DNA of 64,000 nt, taken from contig NC_054706.1 of NCBI RefSeq assembly GCF_016097555.1, positions 26,508,513 to 26,572,512 on the forward strand. Reading direction: 5' to 3'. Position 1 is the first letter of the stretch. The number at the start of each line of letters is the position of its first letter. The notes under the pieces were generated by a model that ran no database searches, was not told where the DNA came from, and worked only from the letters and a program-made list of their open reading frames with translations. Both the position numbers and the translations under genes were made by a program. Shown here one piece after another: positions 55,881 through 64,000 of this stretch. The DNA is from Gigantopelta aegis (taxonomy: Eukaryota; Mollusca; Gastropoda; Neomphalida; Peltospiridae).

Positions 55881-56085
55881 TTGGACAGAGCTGCTGGCAC
55901 TTTTCAGCTGTCCCTTGAATTTTAGCAAGGTAACAAATGTCACTACACGGATCGCAGTTTCGTGTCGACGGGTCGTAGTATGATCTTTCGGGACACGGAG
56001 GCTTCGCCGCAACGTACTGAACAAACCCTACTAGTACGAAAAACCACATCATCTCGTACGAAGTAGATGCCCGAAACCAGACCAT
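55881..56085 (-). CDS. Receptor gene C, exon 1: signal peptide and cysteine module
   Basis: Frame MVWFRASTSYEMMWFFVLVG, FVQYVAAKPP, then the module CPERSYYDPSTRNC-DP-C-SDI-C-(11)-C-QQL-C with all six cysteines at 12-2-3-11-3 spacing. The D-x-L turn is changed to DPS. Starts at 56085 or, preferred by conservation, at 56052. Donor CCAA|GTAAGT, phase 1. Unlike genes A and B, homology to the gene 5' flank stops right at the ATG (56090) and is replaced by a block otherwise found at 38950-39190, so its promoter has been exchanged or lost. Whether it is transcribed is therefore uncertain. Confidence 0.78.
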
Positions 56086-56090
56086 GTTAA

Positions 56091-56330
56091 AGGGGAGAGA
56101 CTAAATCGTAGACACCGAGAGTCGTCAGCCAGTGAGCGTCTACTGAATATTCATGATCAAACGGTTGATCGACATCGAGATTTTACGACATCGAGTAATG
56201 TTCTGGTGTATACATATATAAATTATTCCAACTGTAGATATTAATGTAACAAGTATTTAATAATATACAGTGTGCTTAATAAATTGTGTAATTGAATGTT
56301 ACGTAGCGTATATCAATGTCGTTGTTTGTT
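56091..56330. repeat. Copy of the 38770-39301 block joined to gene C exon 1
   Basis: GGGAGAGACTAAATCGTAGA, TCGACATCGAGATTTTACGA, AATGTTACGTAGCGTATATC. Third member of the local duplication of gene B intron 1. Confidence 0.87.
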
Positions 56331-56640
56331 GTTTTCCTGCTCTTCTTCTGTGGGATAATCCCGCCAATATTTTGATGAATTTTACACCAGTGGTTACGGT
56401 TATCTAAACGTCAAAATTGTAATGTGCGTCTGTACAACTTAATTTCATAAACAAATAAACAAACAACAACAACAAAAATCATTCAACAACTACAGAATGT
56501 ATAATTTAAAATAATTACTGTATAAATGAGTACAGGTCAAACCGATTACAAAAAATGTTGTCCACTACTGTTAATTATAATTATTTAATTATTTGTAATA
56601 ACAATTGTCCTAAATAAAAAATAATAACAACAACAACACA
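56331..56640. other. Stretch without recognised feature
   Basis: AT-rich with AACAACAAC stretches; no exon seen. Confidence 0.5.
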
Positions 56641-56937
56641 ACAGTAGTTACGGTAGGTTTTTGGAAAATTATAAATTTAAGATTTCAGTAGGTTGGATTA
56701 TAAATACATTATCTCACTACCAAGTACACATGAAGTCATCCACTGATGTAGTTAACAAATTACACACTTCTTGGCTAATGTCTATTTCCTCAAAGTAAAA
56801 GTCTACTTTTGTAGACACAAAATTAATCAATTATCTAAGTGATCAGAGTAGATTTCTGTTTCTTTATTTTTTTAAATATGATTTTTATTAAATAGATTTG
56901 AATAAAGTACCACTGAAGGTTCATTTACCTTTAATAT

Positions 56938-57032
56938 ACATATACATACATATACATACATGTATACATACATACATACATACATACATACATACACACA
57001 CACATACATACGTGTGAGTGTGTGTGTGTGTA
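56938..57032. repeat. (TACA)n/(CA)n/(GT)n microsatellite
   Basis: ATACATATACAT units, CA, then GT run ending at the SINE start. Confidence 0.92.
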
Positions 57033-57310
57033 ACCGGCCTCGGTGGCGCAGTGGTTAAGCCATCGGACTACAGGCTGGTAGGTACAGGGTTCGCAACCCC
57101 GTACCGGCTCTAGCCCATAGCAAGTTCTTAAGGACTCAATGCATAGGTGTAAGGCTACTACACCCTCTTCTCTCTCCCTAACCACTAACCAACTAACAAC
57201 TAACCCACTGTCCTGGACAGACAGCCCAGATAACTGAGGTGTGTGCCCAAGACAGTGCTTGAACCTTAATTGGATATAAGCACGGAAATAAGCTGAAATA
57301 AATGTGTGCA
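57033..57310 (+). mobile_element. tRNA-derived SINE, second type
   Basis: Head CCGGCCTCGGTGGCGCAGTGG fragments with box A (TGGCGCAGTGG) and box B type GGTTCGCAACCCC. The body (GCCCATAGCAAGTTC, ACTGTCCTGGACAGACAG, ATTGGATATAAGCACGG) differs from the SINEs at 2683 and 6162, so a related head has been joined to another body. Confidence 0.85.
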
Positions 57311-57344
57311 TGTGTGAAATACATATGTATAAGTAAACACTTCT

Positions 57345-57607
57345 TCTTCTTTTTTTAATGACACCACTAGTGCACATTGATTCATTGGATGTAAAACATT
57401 TGGTAATTCTGACATAGTCTTAGAGAGGAAACCCACTATATTTTTTCATTAATAGCAGGTAATCTTTTATATGCACCATACCAAGGCTTTTGATATACAT
57501 GTACCAGTGGTGATGCACTGGCTGTAATAAGAAATAGCGCAATGGTCCAATAAAAATGGATCGATCCTAGACCGACCATGCTTTACCAGTGGGCTACGTC
57601 CGGCCCC
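57345..57607 (-). mobile_element. SINE, 'ACGACACCACTAGAGCA' family, with tRNA-like head
   Basis: From TAATGACACCACTAGTGCAC to CAGTGGGCTACGTCCGG. On the minus strand it begins CCGGACGTAGCCCACTGG, a tRNA-like box A region. The most informative copy for the orientation of this family. Confidence 0.83.
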
Positions 57608-59508
57608 TCCAATTTATGTAGACACTGAAAATTAAATATGAATATGAATTATTCATCAACTATCTAACTGATCAGGGTAGATTTCCATTTTATTACATAT
57701 GTGCATTTACATTTCCATTAAAATTATATTATTATTTTTTAAGTGGATGTGAATAATCTTACTGTATGTTTACTACCGATGTCAGTGGTAGTTTTCAGAA
57801 AAACAGACATGTAACATTTCAGAAGGGTGGATTTTATGATACTTACATGTATCTACTGAGGGTACATGGATAATCATCCACCGAGGGTAGTTTTCCTTTA
57901 ATATGTTATATTACATTACACATATGTTGGCTAATGTATATTTGAGCTATGTAAACACCGTTTAATGTAGACATGACAATTCAATATGAATGTGATGGCT
58001 TAATCTATTATTTAACTGATCAGGGTAGATTTTCTTTTCATGTGTGAAAGTTTTATTTTTATTTTTTTTATTATATTATTATTATTATTTTTTTTTTTTT
58101 TTTGTAACAAGATGTCAATAATCTTACTGCATATTTACTATCCATGTCAGGAGTGGTTTTCAGAAAAGATGACTCTTAAAATTTCAAAAGCGTGGATTTT
58201 ACCATTCTTAACTACCAAAGGTATATGGACATCATCCACCGAGGGTAGTTTTCCTTTAATATGTTATATTACATTACACATATGTTGGCTAATGTATATT
58301 TCTGCTACGTAAACACCGTTTAATGTAGACATGACAATTCAATATGAATGTGATGGCTTAATCTATTATTTAACAGATCAGGGTAGATTTTCTTTTCATG
58401 TGTAAAAGTTTGATTTTTTTTTTTTTTTTTTTTTTGTAACAAGATGTCAATAATCTTACTGCATATTTACTATCCATGTCAGGAGTGGTTTTCAGAAAAA
58501 CACACACGTAACATTTGAAAAGGGTGGATTTTATGATACTTAACTACTGAGGGTATATGGACATCATCCACCGAGGGTAGTTTTCCTTTAATATGTTATA
58601 TTACATTACACATATGTTGGCTAATGTATATTTCTGCTACGTAAACACCGTTTAATGTAGACATGACAATTCAATATGAATGTGATGGCTTAATCTATTA
58701 TTTAACAGATCAGGGTAGATTTTCTTTTCATGTGTAAAAGTTTGATTTTTTTTTTTTTTTTGTAACAAGATGTCAATAATCTTACTGCATATTTACTATC
58801 CATGTCAGGAGTGGTTTTCAGAAAAACAGACACGTAACATTTGAAAAGGGTGGATTTTATGATACTTAACTACTGAGGGTATATGGACATCATCCACCGA
58901 GGGTAGTTTTCCTTTAATATGTTATATTACATTACACATATGTTGGCTAATGTATATTTCAGCTACGTAAACACCGTTTAATGTAGACATGACAATTCAA
59001 TATGAATGTGATGGCTTAATCTATTATTTAACTGATCAGGGTAGATTTTCTTTTCATGTGTGAAAGTTTTGATTTTGATTTTTTTTATTATTATTATTAT
59101 TATTATTTATTTATTTTTGTAACAAGATGTCAATAATCTTACTGCATATTTACTATCCATGTCAGGAGTGGTTTTCAGAAAAGAGGACTCTTAAAATTTC
59201 AAAAGCGTGGATTTTACCATACTTAACTACCGAAGGTATATGGACATCATCCACCGAGGGTAGTTTTCCTTTAATATGTTTAATTACATTACACATATGT
59301 TGGCTAATGTATATTTCAGCTACGTAAACACCTTCTCATGTAGACATGACAATTCAATATGAATGTGATGGCTTAATCTATTATTTAACTGATCAGGGTA
59401 AATTATCTTTTCATATCTTTTTTTTTATTTAAATAAATAGATATGAATAACCTTACTGCATATTTACTATATATGTCAGAAGTAGTTTTCAGAAAAGGAG
59501 ATCCTTAA

Positions 59509-61671
59509 AGGAAACATGTCACGTAAACCTTATTTGGCACCAACCATGTACAAGTAATTATAAATTGAATCACCTAAAAAAAATTTTTATAACAAATTAA
59601 TTACTTAAAATATCTCCATAAAAGAACCCCAGATACGAGCTCTTAGCGGAAATTGCCGATCTTTAATGAGCAGGGCAATCACGAGGTCCGTGACGTCAGA
59701 GACGCGTCGCTTGATCTGAAGCCTTACACTTAAAAGCATTAGTCGGTACCGCTCATAAAGAATCTAAGACTTGCACAGCTTACCAAAACAATGAGTGTTC
59801 GTTCGCAAAACGTTTTGCCGTATCAATATGAGCTGTTAGTAAATGAAGAAAGACACACATTTACTTACAACAGTGATACTGAAGAAAAAAAATGATATAG
59901 CGAGTCGGAGGGTGGAGAAACTGATGGTGCCAGACCAGACCGGTCGACCAATTTACAGCCCGGAGCCCGAAAGTAACCCGGAGACAAAACCAAAACTCGG
60001 ATGCTAATGCCGAGGTGTATACTGTTCATATTTAGCATAAAGATACACCTCGATATGATGTATTTAAATTTATGTAAAAAATATAAATGTAGGACAAACA
60101 TTTTTTGTTGTTGAAAATATCGCATTTTTTCTTTTCGGGCTGTACATAATGAAATCTGTATGCACAGTGTAAACAAACGCTCTAATTTACGACAAGGCGC
60201 TTCACTTTCATTAACCTGGCTTGTAAAAAAAAAACATAAAATGACTTGAGAGTATAATCAACTTTTAAACTAAATATATTTCTATTTGCATCAATAGAAC
60301 GAATGGGGGTTATAGTATTTTTCTCTCATAAAAAAGTAGCATATTATTAGGCCTATTGGTAGGGTGCGTTAGAGTAAAAAACGACCACTCACGATACCCA
60401 AGTGATAATTTTCTTTTCTTTGGTACTACGTAATTGGTCAGTTTTGTAATTTTAGATGGGAAAGTCTACTTAATCAAGGGTTTTTACAGCATTATTTACA
60501 GTAATGAAGCAGGGCGGCTGATAATGTTCATTAACATTGTACTATAGTCGCGACAGGTTACGCCACAATACCCTGTGATTTTTAAAAAACTGGCACGTAT
60601 TTTGTACGCATGTCTAGACCGTGGTAATCACTTACCTGGTCGATACCCTGCAATATACACCTGCCAATCAGGAATCACCTGTGCAGGCCACGGAAAGAAA
60701 GGACCAATTAACTAAAACAACACTCCGATTCTCAAGTCAGCCTGTGGATGAAACATAATAGTTATTTCGACACCGACAGTAATGGTTTATTTTGTATTGA
60801 ACTTCGTGTTGCTTTGGGGCTTCGGGCGATGAGGAACGTTTTTGTGACGTATTCCGCCCGAAGATTAAAAACATTATTTAAAATTATTATTGTTTTCTAC
60901 ACGTTTTTTTAAAAAAATATTTAAATACATCGTACTGAGATGTATCCTCATGCCAAATCCCATGTTTGTATATGCCATATTTAATTACTTGTTGACGTTT
61001 CCTTCTTCGGACGGTGAATACAGATTTTGTTATGTAGGCCTACAGCCCTAACATGAAAATCTTCTTTTTTTTTTTCTTTTTTTAAATAAATAAAAAATTC
61101 TACATTTTTGTTTTAACATATATAAATACATCATGCTGAGGTGTATCTTTGTGCCAAATATGTACAATGTACACCTCGGCATTCGCAACCGAGTACTGTT
61201 TTTGTCTCCGGGTAAACGTTCGGGCTCCGGGCTGTAAATGGGCTGACACCAAAGTACTATGCGGTGTTGGTGTCCAATCTTTTCTTTTGCGATAAAATAC
61301 ACGCGTCTTTCTTCGGATACAATCCTTTGGAAAACCATAAAAAGACAATCCCGATCGTTTAAACTGTTTATTTTAATACACCCAAAGGCCGCGCAGTACG
61401 GCACTGTTGGACTGAAAAGATCGTAAGCCCCTTACTCCATATATAAACAGTTAACAACAATGGAAGAGTACAGCGGCTCTGACGTCACTTCCCTTTTTTT
61501 CCGAACGCTCACGAAGAAATATGCATAAATCGTACTTTGATACTGATTAGCGTAATTTCTTCATTTTAAGTTAACTACACGTATTTTATTGTTATAAAGT
61601 TATTTGTATATTATTTTTATATCATTTTTCTTTTAAAATGAGCTATAATATGGTCTCGTGTCATGTTTCCT
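59509..61671. mobile_element. TTAA-flanked, Kolobok-like non-autonomous element, 2.16 kb
   Basis: Perfect ends AGGAAACATG(T)CACG and CGTG(T)CATGTTTCCT (inverted), flanked by TTAA (59505-59508, 61672-61675), inserted in a tandem-repeat unit. THAP-type coding remnants on the minus strand near the right end, together with TTAA targets, point to the Kolobok superfamily rather than piggyBac. The two arms carry large inverted homologous segments (59936-60090 versus 61100-61250: TTTACAGCCCGGAGCCCGAA, ATACACCTCG). No DDE transposase is seen. Confidence 0.72.
61200..61404 (-). pseudogene. THAP-domain remnant
   Basis: Minus-strand frame from ATG 61404 reads MPYCAAFGCIKIN, the zinc-binding C-x4-C start of a THAP domain. 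The continuation typical of the domain (SFYGFPKD, RKDWTPTPHSTLVSAHLQPG) lies in a neighbouring frame after a frameshift. The usual C-x2-H end appears as V-x2-H, so zinc binding would fail. THAP domains bind DNA in Kolobok and P-type transposases; here it is a relic of the host element. Confidence 0.7.
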
Positions 61672-62299
61672 TTAACATTTCAAAAGGGTGGATTTTACAG
61701 TATGGTACCTAACTACTGAGGATACATGGATATCATCCACCAAGGGTACTTTTCCTTTAATATGGTACATTACATTACATATATGTTGGCTAATGTATAT
61801 TTCAGCCAAGTAAACACCTTCTAATGTAGACATGACAATTAAATATGTATATCATGGATTAATCCATTATCTAAATGATCAGAGTACATTTCCGAATTAA
61901 AAGAAATTATTATTATTATTATTATTTAAAAATATATGTGAATAACCTTATGGTACATGTATGTTTACTGTCAGTGCTAGGGATAGTTCTAGGAAAATGA
62001 GACACTTAAGATTTGAGTAGGGTGGATTTTACAGTACCCAACTACCGAGGGTACATTATCGTCCACCAAGGGTACTTTTCCCAAAAGATGTTATATTAAT
62101 TTACATATTTGTTAACTAATGTATATTTCAGCTAAGTAAACACCTTATGTAGACACTATATGTGATAGATTAATCCATTATCAAAATGATCAGTGTAGAT
62201 GTCTAAATTGTATGTAATGTTTTTATTTTTGTAATCAAATATATGTGAATAACCAACCTTACAGTATGTTTACTATCTATGCTAGTAGTGGAGCAACTT

Positions 62300-63400
62300 A
62301 GCTGATCAATTGTGCACTTTTCTGTGAAAGCATGAACATTGGCAAATGGTTAGATTAACCCAATACAAGGATATTTAGTCCAGGGCCCACTGGAAATTGC
62401 ACCCTGTATGGCTGCCATCTTGAAATCCAAGATGGCCACCATTGTGGACCTGTTTTGTTTAATATCTCCTTAACTAATACACATATCGAGAGAGTTGAAA
62501 TGCCTATACCCACATGTTAGGGGACTAGGAATCCAGTGGTGACAGAAGTGTTTGCAAATTGTGGCTGCCATCTTGAAATCAAAGATGGTCGCCGTCCACA
62601 TGCTATTTTGCCAATCTGATTAACAGCTCTACTGGGTCTGACAGTAGATCTAACAGCATTGCGTGGACTCTTATGTCCAGGTGACATTTCATCTATAAAT
62701 AACAATTTAAATATCGACCAATTACACTTCGCCTTTTATAGCGTTATTCGGGAACATACAAATTCTAAAAATATTGGGTGAGACTATTTATGCAATAGGC
62801 GACCTTGTTGGTCTATTTCAACACTGAAAAAACAGGGGGGAAAGTGCAGTAATAAACTCTGGATTGTATACTAGTATAAACAGATTTTATGGCTATACCA
62901 TCACAGCGGGGTTTTTTGTCTTGAAACGAATTTTATATAAAATTTTATATTGAAATTAGTTTTCAGCATACTTCGTAATTCACCCGAATCATTTCATATA
63001 CCCTCGGCATAATCCCGAATGTTTTCAAATTCTTTTCAAATCACTGGCATGATTTTGCAAGTAAGGTTTTGATTGGTCGAATGAAAGGTCAACTGGACCT
63101 CATCCCAACGGGCTGCTGTTAGATCCACATGTAATAGTGGAGCTAATTTTAATTAGATTGCTATTTTGCTCAATATCTCATTTAGTAGAAAAGATATCAT
63201 TACAGATTTAACACCTAGACTGACATATCAGGGGTCTAAGAATCCAATGGTGACATCGAATATATGGCTGTCATCTTGAAATCCAAGATGGCCTCATCCA
63301 CAAGCTATTTTACTCAATATCTCATAAAATATAAAATATATCAATACAGTTTTAACACCTATAATAACATTAATCATCGGCTATTGTCACTATAGGTACT
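62300..63400. repeat. Diverged repeats around a 'GCCATCTTGAAATCCAAGATGGC' type palindrome
   Basis: The near-palindrome occurs near 62411, 62566 and 63266. Between them the words CTAGGAATCCAGTGGTGACA / CTAAGAATCCAATGGTGACA, 'TCAATATCTCAT' and 'TTAACACCTA' recur, so three to four strongly diverged units can be seen. No coding exon. Confidence 0.6.
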
Positions 63401-64000
63401 TGTGCGATCATACATCAAAATGACGAATCTTGCAATAATAGTGGTCATCCTGTTCTGTTATAAAGACAGGCTGCAGGTTCTGAAATCAAGTCTTAAATGA
63501 GTGGCAAGCAGTGTGGACCATACCACTAACAAGTCAGCAGGTGTGCAGGCAGAATTAATGGAATTTTCTGTAAGGAGACTGGAATTTTAGGTGATGGTAA
63601 AGATCTTGTCACAAAGGTAGTGTTGGACAGCTCATTATTTTATATAACGCAACTGACAGAAACAAGCGGACACTTATAAACAATGGGGAATGGGGAAAGC
63701 TAACGAAACATGAGTGGCACCCAGAGGCATCAATGGCTTCACTATGAGAGCTGACTGATTTCTTCAAATGCACTTGCAAATTTATGGCTCATTAATAGGA
63801 GATGGTATAAATATAATATAAAAAAAACCCCCAGAATTACAGGTAGTGAAATGTTTAAGCAACACTTTGACAGCAAATTAGAATTTACATTGTCAAACCA
63901 TTAACAAACATAACTGAACACATTTTATTCTGACTGAGCACATTGAGTTTGCATCTTTTAATGTCAGGATACCAAATTTTTAAGTATGTAAATACTGTCT
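63401..64000. other. Stretch without recognised feature
   Basis: I see no element ends, RNA gene or convincing exon up to the end of the window; all frames are broken by stops. Confidence 0.5.

Larger units (their letters stand above)
56640..62290. repeat. ~310-365-bp tandem repeat, about ten units
   Basis: Unit landmarks in order: ATGTCAATAATCTTACTGCA, ATCCATGTCAGGAGTGG, AACTACTGAGGGTATATGG, ACATATGTTGGCTAATGTAT, ATGACAATTCAATATGAATG, AACTGATCAGGGTAGATTTT and a variable T run. The first landmark recurs at about 57744, 58111, 58443, 58769, 59126 and 59440. The central units are most alike; the outer units (56640-57000, 61670-62290) are diverged. Interrupted by SINEs near 57033-57607 and by the element 59509-61671. 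A small plus-strand frame repeated in two units (58100 and 59127) is a by-product. Confidence 0.93.

Noticed and set aside
57033-57105. Genuine tRNA gene
   Set aside because: Box A and box B are present, but the cloverleaf is not completed and the sequence continues into a SINE body; similar heads recur at 2683-3105 and 6162-6378.
58040-59327. Repeated 66-90 residue frame (MSIILLHIYYPCQEWFSE...)
   Set aside because: Present in only two units of a tandem repeat and broken in the others; no signal of selection on protein.
61048-61404. Intact THAP-domain protein
   Set aside because: The domain is split over two frames and its last cysteine is replaced, so it was listed as a remnant.

Overview
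This is eukaryotic nuclear DNA: AT-rich, very sparse in exons, full of dinucleotide repeats, long C/G runs, MITEs, tRNA-derived SINEs and LINE remnants. Two dispersed families (one with a tRNA-like 'GGCCTCGGTGGC...' head, the other containing 'TTTAACGACACCACTAGAGCA') and a LINE tail ending in (ATTC)n are, from memory, abundant in mollusc and especially gastropod genomes, so a marine gastropod or close mollusc is the most likely source. The species cannot be fixed from sequence alone.

The only convincing host genes are a cluster of small membrane receptors carrying a single six-cysteine module of the TACI/BCMA/BAFF-R type (TNF receptor superfamily). Three tandem minus-strand paralogs have the same three-exon structure with phase-1 introns. 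Exon 1 encodes a signal peptide plus the cysteine module, exon 2 a transmembrane segment, and exon 3 a Gln/Glu-rich cytoplasmic tail. Gene A has exons at 16448-16253, 10067-9807 and 8639-8425. Gene B has 40823-40553, 32801-32538 and 31510-31344. Gene C has 56085-55881, 50758-50498 and 49368-49106. Exon lengths add up to an open frame in all three. A fourth, divergent paralog (gene D, plus strand, 42378-42552 and 42997-43265) sits upstream of B. Extra damaged copies of exon 1 lie in intron 1 of B (39302-39516) and C (55506-55728).

The cluster grew by segmental duplication. About 1.73-4.97 kb reappears at 20.88-27.57 kb. The region 3' of gene A reappears 3' of B and C. The region upstream of gene D (41.7-42.2 kb) reappears at 19.5 kb and 47.7 kb without a D gene. 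After duplication each copy took its own insertions: a pogo-like element and MITEs near A; a solo LTR, a Penelope-like element and TTAA-flanked elements in and around B; a solo LTR, a TTAA MITE and a pogo-type MITE in C. Minisatellites inside each gene copy (54-bp intronic, 24-bp tail-coding, 15-18-bp beside the stop codon) differ strongly in copy number between A, B and C.

Layout: 0-1.7 kb unremarkable; 1.7-5.0 kb duplicated block; 5.1-5.9 kb LINE 3' end; 5.9-16.5 kb gene A; 16.5-20.9 kb MITEs, a pogo-like element and a lost gene-D flank; 20.9-27.6 kb duplicated block holding a 3.6-kb hAT-like element with a GC-rich ORF; 28.3-29.5 kb solo LTR; 29.6-40.9 kb gene B; 41-43.7 kb gene D; 43.8-48.6 kb SINE/LINE fragments and microsatellites; 48.6-56.1 kb gene C; 56.6-62.3 kb a ~330-bp tandem repeat interrupted by a 2.2-kb TTAA-flanked element with THAP remnants; 62.3-64 kb diverged repeats with no gene seen.
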